From Botryotinia globosa (Eukaryota; Ascomycota; Leotiomycetes; Helotiales; Sclerotiniaceae): a DNA stretch of 64,000 nucleotides. A program made the position numbers and the translations under genes. Under the pieces are notes generated by a model, which did no database searches, had not been told where the DNA came from, and was given only the letters and a program-made list of their open reading frames with translations. Below, one piece after another: positions 21,527-32,465 of this stretch. Each line of letters opens with the position of its first letter. Positions within the stretch are counted from its first letter, which is position 1. The DNA lies in NCBI GenBank assembly GCA_014898425.1, contig RCSZ01000017.1:992001-1056000 (forward strand), written 5' to 3'.

Positions 21527-24277
21527 TTACACCATTTTACTTCCCCTCCTTTTAATTTTATGCCTCTCCCGGTCTTCAGCATCGCCCAATTCTTCATTTC
21601 CTACATCACCTTCAACCATTCCACCCTCCTCGACTCTCTCCTCAGTCTTCCTCTTCTTCCCAGCCGAACTCTTCCTCCTTCCCAAAAGTACTTTCAGAGG
21701 CTTCTGCTTATACACCGGATCCTTGTTCCTCGTCTGTCTCGTACTCCTTCTCGTCCCCGTCGCTCCCTCACTTCCAGCTTCTGATACCTCATCAACTTGA
21801 ACTTTCTTGTTCTTAGCCTTCCTCTTCTTCCCCTTTGGATCAATATATTCATGGTCGTCTTTCATTAAAATATCCGGACTCTCCAATGGACTCTCGAGCG
21901 GTGTGATCGGAGGACTTTCAAGCTCTTCCTCTTCTGGCACTTTGGTTTTAGGTTTCAGTGCTCCGGGCGCAGATTTTCTTCCCTTTCCTTTTGAGGGCCC
22001 TTCTCCCACCGCCGCGTTCAACAGCCTCTCCCTCTCCAACCTCTCTTCCGCGATTCTCAATTTCTCCTCGATTCTCTCCTTTTCCGTGACCTCCTCTTTC
22101 GCATTATTCTCAACAGTATTGATTTTCCTCTCAAGTTCCTCCTTCATATCCTTATATGCACGATCTGCAAATCCAAGCTTCAGTTTAAGTTCTTCAACTT
22201 CTTCAAGCGTGTTATAGAGATCTGTCTTTGCGACTTTGAGCTCCTCCGATGCAGATTCTTCTTCCTCTGAGAGAGTATGACTTGAGGTTGAGAGAGTGCG
22301 ATGTGAGGATGCACTTTGAGGGCCTTCGGAGGGCGCAGTAACAGCTATACTTGGACCTGAGCCGCTACCGACTGTGTCCCTCTCAGTGAGTTGGCTTTGC
22401 AATCTTGCGACTTCATCTTCTAATTGGGCGATGACACCATGTGCTCCATTTAATCTTCCCTGTAATGTCTCTGCTTCCTCGACCAAACCCGCTGCATGCC
22501 TATCTGCGCCCACAACTTCCTTATCAAACTTCTGCTTCCAGACATCCTCATGTTCATCTGAAAGTGCCTTTCCCCTCTCGTACAGCTGCACAAAATGATT
22601 CCCCCTTTCATATGCCATTTTAAGATCCCTTTGCAATTTTTTAATTTCATCATTTTCTTCTGAAGCTTTTTTCTCTTTTTCGTATAAGCCTTTAAAAACA
22701 TTTTTCTGCTCATATGAGTTTTTGAGAGTCCTATTCAATTCTTCTATTTCATCTTCAAACCGACCCGTCATTTCGTCTATCTCCTGCTCCTTATCCGCGA
22801 TTTTCTTGTTGGCTCTTTCAAGGTCCTGTTCGAGTGCCAAATTAGTGACATTCAGAAATTGAGTATGACCAACTGCTTCATCTCCATCTGCTTTCCCTCT
22901 CTCGAGCTCTCCAATTCGGGCTCTAGCTTCTTTGATCTCGGCGCTGAGCTGATATTCTTTAAGAGTATGTGGATGCCCCGAGTGGGAAGGTAATTGGGTA
23001 GCAAATGCAATGAGTTGGCGAATCCATTCTGCGCCTGCTAATTGTTGTCCTTCTTCAGCTAAATGGTACAATGCAGAAATTTCACGAGGTACATCACAAA
23101 CAAAATCATTTATTTCATTTGCCCATTTTCTCCAGGTGCTTTCTTCGACGGATAAAGCGACTGGTCGATTACAAACTAGGTCAATCAATTCTTTGACCCA
23201 AGTTACACCTGGGAATTGTTGGAGTGGGCTCTCTGGCCCCGGGTCTACATCTGGTAGTGCACCCCCAGGTCGATACAAATTTGCTGCAGCTAGATGGAAG
23301 AGACCTTCTACTGCTTGGGGCTTGGCTTGAATGTGATTCCATAGCCTCTCCGACCATTGTCTCCAGACAGCATCTCCGAGGATCTGCGGTCCTGATGAGT
23401 GTACCGATTCTTGGTCGCCTACATCAGACATTTCTACATCAGACGATTTCTGAGCCTCTGCAGCAGCCAACAAATCCTCCAGGGTTCTTATTGTTAGCGA
23501 TAATTCCGCGGCGCGATTCTCTAACGTCGTGCGGTCTTCTTCCCACGCAATCTTCTCTTCTTGTAGTCGTGAAACTTCTCGCTTTGACGCCTCCATGCGG
23601 TAAGAATCCTCAATCTCCCTTACTCCCCGTAATTGTTCAATTTCCTTGTTGGCTTCCTGCAAAGCAACCGAATTATCTTGTAGATTTGACCACTCTTCAT
23701 TTTGCTTCCTTAATCTTTCAACGTCGTCCATTGAAGCATTCCAATTAAGTTTTAGCTCTTCGGCCCATACTCCCAGCCTACGCGCCTCGTGATCAAACTC
23801 ATCCCTCTCTTTCTTTGCATGCGCCAATTGTCTGACAAGTTCCACAACATCGGGAGGTTGAGGATCATTTGCCAGTTCGAGCGCAACGTGTGCACTTTCT
23901 AATCGGTCCCTGTATCCATTCTTTCCAAATGTTTTTTCATACAACTCATCGTATTGATGCTGTAGCTCAGTTTTCTCTCGCTGCGCTCTGTGGATTTCAT
24001 GAGACTGCGCAGCTTCGGCTTCGGCGGCAGCGCTTTCGAGAGATATCACTCGCTCAAGATATTTATTTTTTTGTATAACAAATATCTCAGCTATATTTGT
24101 GCCATTCACATCGAAGCGAGGCAGTGATTGTTCCTCAAGCTCACTGACATATTGTCTTAGGTCATCCCTCTCTTGAACAACTGTCTTGTACGATTGGCCG
24201 ACTTCTTCACGGGTTTCATCATGATCTGATTGTTCGGAATGTCTTCTTTCAAATCTTGTGGTGTTTCCTGGCTCCAT
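21527..24277 (-). CDS. Large coiled-coil protein with basic C-terminal tail
   Basis: 916 residues in one exon from the ATG at 24277; the frame continues upstream only from a TTG. Residues about 20-260 and 440-770 are long heptad-rich coiled coils (Glu/Lys/Leu/Arg). They are separated by a more globular block of about 310-430 with two similar segments, WRQWSERLWNHIQ and WRKWANEINDFV, each followed by a helix reading LFHLAAANL or LYHLAEEG. These look like an internal duplication. The last about 130 residues are Pro-directed (SPPITPLESPLES) and then strongly basic (KGKKRKAKNKK, GRRKSSAGKKRKTEE), which resembles nuclear-localisation sequences. I do not recognise a named family. A structural or chromatin-associated scaffold is a guess. 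Confidence 0.8.
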   Translation of the reverse strand: MEPGNTTRFERRHSEQSDHDETREEVGQSYKTVVQERDDLRQYVSELEEQSLPRFDVNGTNIAEIFVIQKNKYLERVISLESAAAEAEAAQSHEIHRAQREKTELQHQYDELYEKTFGKNGYRDRLESAHVALELANDPQPPDVVELVRQLAHAKKERDEFDHEARRLGVWAEELKLNWNASMDDVERLRKQNEEWSNLQDNSVALQEANKEIEQLRGVREIEDSYRMEASKREVSRLQEEKIAWEEDRTTLENRAAELSLTIRTLEDLLAAAEAQKSSDVEMSDVGDQESVHSSGPQILGDAVWRQWSERLWNHIQAKPQAVEGLFHLAAANLYRPGGALPDVDPGPESPLQQFPGVTWVKELIDLVCNRPVALSVEESTWRKWANEINDFVCDVPREISALYHLAEEGQQLAGAEWIRQLIAFATQLPSHSGHPHTLKEYQLSAEIKEARARIGELERGKADGDEAVGHTQFLNVTNLALEQDLERANKKIADKEQEIDEMTGRFEDEIEELNRTLKNSYEQKNVFKGLYEKEKKASEENDEIKKLQRDLKMAYERGNHFVQLYERGKALSDEHEDVWKQKFDKEVVGADRHAAGLVEEAETLQGRLNGAHGVIAQLEDEVARLQSQLTERDTVGSGSGPSIAVTAPSEGPQSASSHRTLSTSSHTLSEEEESASEELKVAKTDLYNTLEEVEELKLKLGFADRAYKDMKEELERKINTVENNAKEEVTEKERIEEKLRIAEERLERERLLNAAVGEGPSKGKGRKSAPGALKPKTKVPEEEELESPPITPLESPLESPDILMKDDHEYIDPKGKKRKAKNKKVQVDEVSEAGSEGATGTRRSTRQTRNKDPVYKQKPLKVLLGRRKSSAGKKRKTEERVEEGGMVEGDVGNEELGDAEDRERHKIKRRGSKMV

Positions 24278-24943
24278 GATTCCGGCATCGCAATTGTATA
24301 AATGTTGAAAAGAAATCAAATACCTCGAAGTTGTAGATTTCACTATTGGAGAACAAAGAAGTGGTTGAGTTTGAAAATATACACTAGTCGCCAATTGTTG
24401 CCGTCTTATTGCGCCCGAACAAAGAGGGAAAGAAACACAAAGTTACCACTTTTGCACGTTTTTGGCATAGGGTCATTGTACTGATGCACAGTGGCATCCA
24501 AATGAGAGAAATAATCACCTAGCAGCAGCAGTTCTGGGAGAAGAATGCCCATCGTTGGTGTATCAGCACGATAGAACTATGGACTAGTTCAATATTCTTG
24601 TTCATATGGATGATACCTTTTTCTTGTGCTGGGACGATCTTCTGCAGGTCATCATCTATACTCTAACCCTATACCTTTTCGATCCTTTATGATATAAATT
24701 TCCGAAAAGAATCCCCGAATCCAAAATCACAATCCCATGTCTCTCTAGTTTTGAATTGTGATTTTACAGTGCCATAGATGTCCATAATTCAGCGTAAATC
24801 ATGGTCTCGATTAACCTGGGCGTTTTTGAAATACTATTAAATACTAGCGCTCGATGGGCAACGTTAATTCTGACAGAATTCAAGATTGGCGGATCTCATC
24901 GTGGGGGGTTGTCAATTCATTACTTTAATGTTGGAACGAGATT
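24278..24943. other. Short intergenic region
   Basis: Contains the upstream region of the coiled-coil gene. No gene seen. Confidence 0.6.
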
Positions 24944-26341
24944 TCATTCCTGTGGTCTTTTTTCAGGCGCCGTCTTGTAAAACTTACTTGACTTGCTGGC
25001 CTTGAAGAATGCGGTATCAATATGTGTCATCAAGCGATTCCACAAAGTTTTGGTTTCTGAGTGCTCATTGGCGCCATGAGATAATTTATCCGACTTTACA
25101 CCCATCAAGGGAAATTCCGGGGATTGAGTGACGGTTGTACGAACTTTGCTATAACTGAAAATTGTATGCACTAAAACACACCGCGTGATCATACCAAGGT
25201 CAATCCCATCCGGATGTGCTATGTTGATTGAATCCACAACTTCTCGTGCTTGAGTTCGACTGAGACCTCGAGCGAGTACGGCTCTCGCTTCCCAAACAGC
25301 GTCAGGGGCAAAGTTATAATGCGGAAGATCGTCCTCTAATACCTGACGGAAAGTTTGACGGATGGCTAAGATTTCCGGGATGTCGTCTATTTGCCAGTAA
25401 ACTTCCCAGTAGCGCCCCAAGCGTGTCATGGCAGGCTTCACTCGTCCCATGTTGAAAGGAGACCTCCAAAATTGTAGAAATCGCATGAAGACTTGGTATT
25501 GCCTCCAATTTTGCACTGGCAGACCCTTTATAACTGCAACGTTCGCTCGACCATTGTTCATGGTTGGAGTATATTGAGAGAATTTAGCCACCGTTCTGTC
25601 CAACTCTTGTGTGACCTTTTCATCTAGATGTAGACAGATGGTGATAGTTTGATCGATTCTGCGTGGCATCTCTATATCTTGACTGGCCGCCGTGCCGGTT
25701 TTGGTTGTCTCGTGTCCTTGGTAGCCGCTGGCCTTTTCAGCAGCCGGTTTCTGAAGTTCCCCGATAGAATCTTTATTGCTTGGCAGACTGTTTTCGAAAG
25801 CCTGGACTTGTTCCTTGCCTATGGCGTTAACTTCGGACACAATCTGTGAGGAAGTGGAATTAGGTTTTGTTTCCAATGTAGTAATCGGTTGCATCGCGGC
25901 ATTATAGGGTGAAGGTTCTTTGAATGCCGTATATCCATCACCCTCAAGTCGATTTAAGAAATTCGTGAACTTTTCATGGTGTGCGTCGGGCTCCTGCTGT
26001 ATGCCCCCGCTAGTATCCTCCATCCTCTTCTCAGTTACTATATCGGAACTCGAATCCTTGCCTACTCGGTAGATTTCCATGTTCGTATCGGCTTCCGCAG
26101 TCTTCTGAGGATGCGACGCATGAGCGGAACCAGAGTTGTTCAGACTCTGAGCATGGTTTTTGATTCTAGTTGGCTCAGCTCTTCTTGGCGATTCATCGCT
26201 GGACATTGCTTTGCAAGTCTGCGAGAACTTTCTGGTAATGCCCCGAAGTAAGAGAATTGACACCTTGTTAGGACGAAAGTGTCTGGCAGACAGGGCAGAT
26301 GGCACGACACATCTCGGCATATAAGCTGCGCGTAGCCACAT
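24944..26341 (-). CDS. Possible mitochondrial protein with a 2H-phosphoesterase-like (LigT) domain, catalytic motifs degenerate
   Basis: 465 residues from the first in-frame ATG (26341); the upstream open stretch begins only with GTG. The N-terminus (MWLRAAYMPRC, then ARHFRP and RGITRKFSQ) is Arg-rich without acids until about residue 45, as in mitochondrial presequences. Residues about 45-225 are polar and probably disordered. Residues about 228-430 look like one domain: TITICLHLDEKVTQELDRTV, then ANVAVIKGLP (266-275), later ARAVLARGLSRTQAREVVDS (352-371) and a strand CVLVHTIF. The order resembles 2'-5' RNA ligase/2H phosphoesterases, where each ...HxT... motif lies on such a strand. Here both are changed (NVA and RAV). 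The gene is very likely real; the family is a tentative inference. Confidence 0.6.
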   Translation of the reverse strand: MWLRAAYMPRCVVPSALSARHFRPNKVSILLLRGITRKFSQTCKAMSSDESPRRAEPTRIKNHAQSLNNSGSAHASHPQKTAEADTNMEIYRVGKDSSSDIVTEKRMEDTSGGIQQEPDAHHEKFTNFLNRLEGDGYTAFKEPSPYNAAMQPITTLETKPNSTSSQIVSEVNAIGKEQVQAFENSLPSNKDSIGELQKPAAEKASGYQGHETTKTGTAASQDIEMPRRIDQTITICLHLDEKVTQELDRTVAKFSQYTPTMNNGRANVAVIKGLPVQNWRQYQVFMRFLQFWRSPFNMGRVKPAMTRLGRYWEVYWQIDDIPEILAIRQTFRQVLEDDLPHYNFAPDAVWEARAVLARGLSRTQAREVVDSINIAHPDGIDLGMITRCVLVHTIFSYSKVRTTVTQSPEFPLMGVKSDKLSHGANEHSETKTLWNRLMTHIDTAFFKASKSSKFYKTAPEKRPQE

Positions 26342-26910
26342 GTTCAACAAGTAAGAAGGGAGAAATCCAACCAAGTTCTTCGCCGCAGATTCGAGAACGA
26401 GTCCAAAGACTTTATGTGAGCTTAATGGGTAAATCAAAGCTTTCACCTGATGATCTGATGCTACAAAAGAAAAGATTGACTATACAAAAGTTATGATATG
26501 AACGTATTGACTGACGTTTGTTGAATATATCGTACACCCTACGATATTCAAAATACGTTGAACATGTTATTGTTTGGGTCTGTACTAGATCTGATAGTCA
26601 ATTGATTATTTTTGCCAGAAGCTCTCAGCCACAGATACGTCAGATGACAACAACCAATGAGATCAATTGTACGATCGGCAGCCACAACGAATATTCGCAC
26701 CTTAGGCATAAAGATACCCATTGCACGAGACCGCGTGGTATGTACTTTTTCAGACCATTCAATCAAAACGGAATCACAGTATGGCACAAAATTCGTCAAA
26801 AATATTCTTAATTCTTATATCACGCCGCCCGTACCACACTTTCCTTCCCCAACCAAGGACAATGAATTTCTGTTCCCCATTGTTCAGATTGCAATTGGAA
26901 GTTTCGACTT
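26342..26910. other. Intergenic spacer between two minus-strand genes
   Basis: Promoter side of the preceding gene and 3' side of the carboxypeptidase. No gene seen. Confidence 0.55.
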
Positions 26911-28444
26911 TCATGTCATGTTGATCAACAAAGATCTTACTCCAGCATATGCCTCAATAACACTGGGTGTGATTTGGGTAGCGGGTAGAACGAAACCATA
27001 AGTTCCAGTATCCCTCAGTTCAGTGGTGAAAGAGAAATCAGCACCAACGGTTGCATCATGATAATCCACGCTGTTTCCAGTGGCTGCGTAAATGGTGGAA
27101 CAGATAGGACCATATGTGAAAACGGTTCCATAAACTGCTTTCACGGCAGCAACATAACCTGCTGCAAGAGATTGGTGCTTGGCATTATTCTCTGGTAATG
27201 CAGTACAAGAGTATCCGTATGCTGTAAATTTAAAGTTAGAACCTTTGTACAATGTTCTTTTAGGTTGCTTTGACTTACGGGACAGCATGAGTTGAGAGTA
27301 CGAGTGGAAATCAATGAAAAGTTTTAAACCTTGTGCTGCCTTGATCTTGTTTGAGTATGCAGCAAGTGCTTTAGTTTCTTGGGCATCAGCTGCAGCAACT
27401 CCTATATTATATTTAGCACATTTTTGTCAGGTAACCTGGGGCCAATTGACAGTACATACCCCTATAATCTTCAGCGCAAGGGTTCGTGGAAGCTCCACCA
27501 GCAGTTGACCACTTGTACTCCCAATTTCGATTGATATCTCTACCATAACAAGTTGAAGAGGATGGTGGTGTCTGACGATTCTTACGCCACAACCGGTTTG
27601 TACTTTGTGTGTATAAGAAGCCTAAGGTTGAAATTAGCTATGCCGGAAAAGCAACTCCATTCAACTTACCATCAGGATTTACAACTGGGAAAATGTAATA
27701 GTCATATTTGTCAACAAATCCCTTGATCTCCGTGTTGCTGGCATAATTTGAGAGAAGGTTGTACGCCATGTATTCAACAGTCTATAAATATTAGTGCTGC
27801 CACATTGTTGAGATTTTGACTATTGACTTACCAAAGTTGTGATCCACTCTCTAGCATGCACAGTACCATGGAAAAGCACGGCTGGCTTAACTCCCTTGCC
27901 GGAACTACCATAAATATGAATACCAGTAATTGGATTGCCTTGAATGGAAGTTCCAGCAGTCACAATCTCAGCATTTGATGGGTGTGCAGTGACGAGATCT
28001 TTAAGGAACTGTATGTGGTCCGCATATGCATGGTATGCTGTGAACCACGTAGCATTTGGTGCAAGGGCTAGTATCTGTTAATTACAGCTCTAGACAACAG
28101 AAATGGCACTTACCAGCCTTTATGGAATATGTATCAGCGTGTTCCTCTTCCGCAATAGATTCTCCAAGGTTGTTGTGCATGACCTGTTTTGAGAAATCTT
28201 CAGTAATTCTCAAGAAGTTGTCGATCTGCTCGGGTGGTACAACCACATCAGCGGTCCCAAGTTTGGCAGATTTTTTCCATGTTTGAAGGTTTAACGAAGA
28301 AACGATGTCATCGATTTTCTCGATATTGTTCTTTTGAGCTTTGAGGCGGAAAACTTTGTAGCCATCATAGTTGACCTTTTCTGCAATAGCTACACCTGCT
28401 GCAGCTGCTGCAGTAGCAAGAGTGAATATTTGGGAAAGCTTCAT
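26911..28444 (-). CDS. Secreted zinc metallocarboxypeptidase, M14A (carboxypeptidase A-like)
   Basis: Removes C-terminal residues from extracellular peptides. Six exons: 28444-28114, 28067-27832, 27781-27670, 27621-27460, 27401-27279 and 27221-26911, giving 1275 nt and 424 residues, all in frame. Residues 1-21 form a signal peptide (MKLSQIF then an Ala run). An activation propeptide runs to about residue 110 ([20 protein letters not shown]). The peptidase domain has the zinc motif HAREW (His181, Glu184), the substrate-binding GRDINRNW, the third zinc ligand in DFHSYSQ (His313), and the catalytic Glu in [13 protein letters not shown] (Glu389). All key residues are present, so the enzyme should be active after propeptide removal. 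I use the ATG at 28444 because it starts the signal peptide. Confidence 0.92.
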
Positions 28445-30068
28445 CTTTGCTGAAGTTGATGAATACAATTAGCTAGGTACCAGGAGAGGGAGAATGCTGT
28501 TTGATATAGATTTCTGTATTGGCAAATAGCGGTTACCAACGGAAACTTTTTTGGAGGAGTTCCTGAACAAGAAGCTCATAACTTCGTCAACAGCACTCAT
28601 CAAAGTTACACATTAAACAAATCATAAGATCAGACTGAAGAAAAATCTGTAGTGACCGGCCTCGGTAGATCCAAATAGGAAGCTGCGATACTTTGCCGAG
28701 CATGTTATCTCTCGTGCCAAGGAGGCCAAGACGTCAAAATAAGGTTAAATTGACAATGCCTTCCGCATTGTGCGGGGAATCTGCATCTAGGTTCAAATTC
28801 ACCTTTTTATTCTAGAATCCCGTTATCAAACCTTTCAAGATATTTATGACTTCGCATTGTAGCTTGGCTGACTGAAATACAATTGAAGTTCAGCCAGTGC
28901 AGGGGTGTTGAGGCGCCCACGAAGGTCGTGTTGAAGTATTTGAGATTTGCCTGAATTCATCAAGCTATGAAATTGCGTTATTATTGGGTTTCAATACTGA
29001 TTGGTATCTTAGCTTCTAAGCAGACAACGCTTTCTTCAATAGCGTTGATAGCGCGACATGTAATGCATCCGCCTTCCAAATCAAGCATCTTCTAAGCACT
29101 GCTTTTACATACCAGATTGCTCGATCTCCAAAGGCATTGCATCCACTTCTACGACCCAATTGAGGCAAAGAATCAACGAGGAAGGTGATAGCGTTTATGA
29201 ACTTCAATTCTTGACATCCAACATCTGGCTCATCTCTTGGACCAACATAATTGTACCTGGTCCCATGTCCATCTATTTTCCAATACCAGCAGTGGGTGTA
29301 CAGACTCACGGGATAGTACAAAAATAAACTTGTAAATATCTTTTGATATATCGAACCATTTATTTTAGGAATTATTATAGTTTTTGAATAGAAATAAAAC
29401 AATCAAAATACGAATTCTGATATCAAACAATTGAAGAATAAATTTATAAAAAATATTGAAAATTGAGAAGTGTCCCGTCAATTCAGCACCCACTGGTGTA
29501 CCACATTCCAACACAACCAGCCACGTAAAAGCTGGTCTGTAACTGTGAGCTGAATGTCCCATTAAGGAAAACTCTATAACTTTAATCATCAAGATGAAAA
29601 TTAAGGCTTGTGGGGCAGTACAATCTCAATTGTACGAACAGCTCAAGCATCGAAGAAATAATTTTCGCATGGCGTCAAATTGGCGGCAGTGCTCCGACCG
29701 CCATGGAAAAGCACAAATTATCACTGTTGTTTGTCAGACAAAAAACTTATGTCCAATATGGTGCCTATGAAAAAGTCTGCGTCGCCTATGAGGGGGTTCA
29801 CATGGTATTTGGTTGATCATTCGATGACACGTCTAATGTTGCAATCTCAAGCTTCATGCTCATGTGCTCAAATCAAAAGTACCTTGAATTGAGATGACAC
29901 CGCAAACATTCAAATGAGATAAGCCCAGAGTTTGTGTAAGATGGAATAAATGTGGATGTTTGCCTTGATGGCTAAACCACAAAATAACGAGATTTCCACC
30001 TATTCAAAGTACGTGAATTGTGATGAAGAGGCGGGAGCGCTGTTAGGTAACCTTCTAACCCTACGAAT
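28445..30068. other. Intergenic spacer
   Basis: No gene supported. An AT-rich patch lies at about 29320-29470. Short frames on the minus strand at 29016-29592 have no motifs and no plausible splice model. Confidence 0.5.
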
Positions 30069-31145
30069 CTAAGTACTCATATATCCATCTTTCAACTCAC
30101 TAGGCCACTCCCTGAATGCCGCCTCCATCGATAACGCTATATGTCTTGACGCTGTAGCTCTAGGCTTTGGCGTGTTTGGAGGTAATACGAATATATACCT
30201 CACCATGAATTTGTCGGAATCGGCCTGTAAATGAGTAACGATTGTAGGAACCGGCGGGTCGGCCACTTCCAGACCTAGTAATATACCGTAGTCATACAAT
30301 GGATGACGAACCGCGCTGAGTGCATCTCGAGCACCCTGTTTGAAAGCATATCGCCACGAGACGCCCGGTTTTCCAGCAGTCCAGATTTTTTCGGTCTGGA
30401 AACCGTTTTGAAGGATGGAGTGAAGTGTATTGATTGCAGTGCCGTGCCATCGTACTGACGTCTGCCCGTTGTTTCGAATGACAGCTGCGTTAAATCGATC
30501 TCGGATTCGTGCTGGTGGATTGAGGACGGCAAATTGCCATATATCGTTTGAAAAGCCAGAAACTTCCAAGAAGTCAGGTGGAGGGAAGTAGTTCTGCCCG
30601 AAAGTCATCTGCATCCACTTCACCAATCGAAAAACTGGCTCAGGATGATTTTGCTGAAGATATGATATCAAAGCTTCAGATGTTAACTTCTTGGATTCGG
30701 GAATGCCTCGAAGGAAAGGTTGTAATTCCTGAACATCAGAAGCAGAACAATCCTCGGATAGTTTGAGAAGCCGACGTTTATGATCAATTTGATGATAAAA
30801 TGACATGAGGAGCAGATAGAGCCCACGATGATTGCCCTCGAATATTTTGACCATGGCCTTACCCCATCTTATGACAAGCTCTGATTCTTCCCCATGATCT
30901 GACATATCCGAATCTTCTGTCCCAATTTCCTCTGCTAGATGAAAGGGAATAGCGAGGGCTTGGAGACGATTACGAATTGTACCGGTGTTTTCGTGTTTTA
31001 TATGAGGAGGATTTGGATCTCCGAAGTGCTCGTTTCTACACATGATGGATTCTTTGGGACTCCTGGCGGCTGACTTAAGAAAGCGATGAAATGTATGGGA
31101 CGCATACAGATGAAGACAATGGTAACCAGGATGTGTAGCGGACAT
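30069..31145 (-). CDS. PARP-like (mono-)ADP-ribosyltransferase
   Basis: 358 residues, one exon. The C-terminal third resembles the PARP catalytic fold. VRWHGTAINTLHSILQNGF (about 231-249) carries the NAD-binding His-Gly (His234, Gly235). VSWRYAFKQGARDAL (about 262-276) could supply the Tyr of the H-Y-E triad (Tyr266). DKFMVRYIFVLPP (about 311-323) matches the terminal strand of PARPs, which usually follows the third triad residue. That Glu is not visible: the preceding segment reads VPTIVTHLQ, as in PARP members that have lost the Glu and only transfer single ADP-ribose units or none. The first 200 residues are helical and unassigned; no zinc finger, BRCT or WGR domain is apparent. The glycine-rich GIYF loop typical of active PARPs is also not obvious. 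Confidence 0.65.
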   Translation of the reverse strand: MSATHPGYHCLHLYASHTFHRFLKSAARSPKESIMCRNEHFGDPNPPHIKHENTGTIRNRLQALAIPFHLAEEIGTEDSDMSDHGEESELVIRWGKAMVKIFEGNHRGLYLLLMSFYHQIDHKRRLLKLSEDCSASDVQELQPFLRGIPESKKLTSEALISYLQQNHPEPVFRLVKWMQMTFGQNYFPPPDFLEVSGFSNDIWQFAVLNPPARIRDRFNAAVIRNNGQTSVRWHGTAINTLHSILQNGFQTEKIWTAGKPGVSWRYAFKQGARDALSAVRHPLYDYGILLGLEVADPPVPTIVTHLQADSDKFMVRYIFVLPPNTPKPRATASRHIALSMEAAFREWPSELKDGYMST

Positions 31146-31772
31146 TGCGAGGAATGATTATTGAAGAGAGTGCAATGATTTATAACGGAGAACCATGTTG
31201 TCTTTAGGGTTTCGGCAGGTAGAAACATCTGACTGAAACCACTCATACCTAGCCATCTATCCATCTATCAAAAAGACCGCCTGAGAAATGATATGGCCAT
31301 TCTAGAATCTTCCCATATTCGATGTTCATCCAAGTTTGAAGTTCCTTGTGAAAGATTTTGTCACCTTTGAGTTCCCGCATAGCAAGTACGCCATAGGAAA
31401 GCATTCGAGCTGACAGAGCTCGTAAGAATGCGACTAGATAGTCTTGAGTTACTAAAACTCAAAACAATAGTCGTTTTTGAAAGAAGAAGAATTTTTCCTC
31501 GCCAATCCAGAACGAACTATTCTGACAATCAACTGTCAAAATGAAAGATACAATCAAGAACAAGCTAGACTGATACATTGTTCTTTGCCCCAGAAGAAGA
31601 ATACTGACTACATTATCACCTCGGGCTATATCAAGATCGAATGTTCCACAAGGCTAATCAGGATTGCACCCAACAGAAGATATATAGTGGCCCAGCATTG
31701 GGCCCTCAAATCTTCGGTCGAGAAGTCAAATCGATAACTACTCCGAGTCTATTTCTGTGATGTACAAACCAT
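31146..31772. other. Intergenic spacer
   Basis: No gene supported; holds the upstream region of the PARP-like gene and the 3' side of the 2EXR gene. The frame at 31477-31737 has no motifs. Confidence 0.5.
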
Positions 31773-32465
31773 CTAAAGTTCTAAAGTTACCCATTTTTTC
31801 ACATCAGATTTATCAAACCACATCCTAATATCTGGTAATCTCCAATCGGTATGTCGACGTGCAAAATCCTCCAGTCGAATTTTCAAACTTGAAACTTCGT
31901 CCTCGTCTATGAAATCTTCATATACTCTCAAGCTCAGTTTTCTTAATCCGGTAAATTGCATGACATCGTCCCAACAAAAATCGCTCGAATCCCAGAAATC
32001 TAGCTGCACTCTGAACTCCAGATTTCGGACCTTTTCTACATCATTTATACCCTCGAGACGGCCCCCAACCAACATGAATATGCAGTTGGAACCCGCGTGA
32101 GTCAGATTCAAGTTATCTCTCTCAAAATCAACGTATGCTGTTCCTGCTCTGTGGTAAGAGCCAAAAGCTAACTCGTATCTTGTCAATCCGACCTCTCGTG
32201 CCTCGCTATTGACATGAAGTATTGTCGGGATGGCGCTTGTATCATCACCACCAACGGTTAAGCTAGCGCTGTCAACAAACCAACCCCGGAATGAAAATCG
32301 CCCCAAAACCCCTTGATAATTTTTGGATTTGATGTGTAGATCCCGAGGACAGGGTATGCAAAAATGCCATATTTTGAGACGGAGCTCCGTTGGAAGCTCT
32401 GAAAAACGAGAGAACGTAGCGAGCTGTGTCGGAGACGGATCTGACGACTGCGATATGCATTCCAT
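31773..32465 (-). CDS. 2EXR-domain protein
   Basis: 230 residues from the ATG at 32465 (an upstream TTG is not used). The N-terminal block FSRFSELPTELRLKIWHFCIPCPRDLHI is the hallmark of the fungal 2EXR family (an F-box-like helix pair), and TILHVNSEAREVGLTRYELAFG is its usual second conserved segment. These proteins are very abundant in leotiomycetes and have no known biochemical function. The length and single-exon structure are typical. Confidence 0.85.
   Translation of the reverse strand: MECISQSSDPSPTQLATFSRFSELPTELRLKIWHFCIPCPRDLHIKSKNYQGVLGRFSFRGWFVDSASLTVGGDDTSAIPTILHVNSEAREVGLTRYELAFGSYHRAGTAYVDFERDNLNLTHAGSNCIFMLVGGRLEGINDVEKVRNLEFRVQLDFWDSSDFCWDDVMQFTGLRKLSLRVYEDFIDEDEVSSLKIRLEDFARRHTDWRLPDIRMWFDKSDVKKWVTLEL

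Noticed and set aside
29016..29592. Minus-strand frames downstream of the PARP-like gene
   Set aside because: No motifs, biased AT-rich composition, no consistent splice sites.
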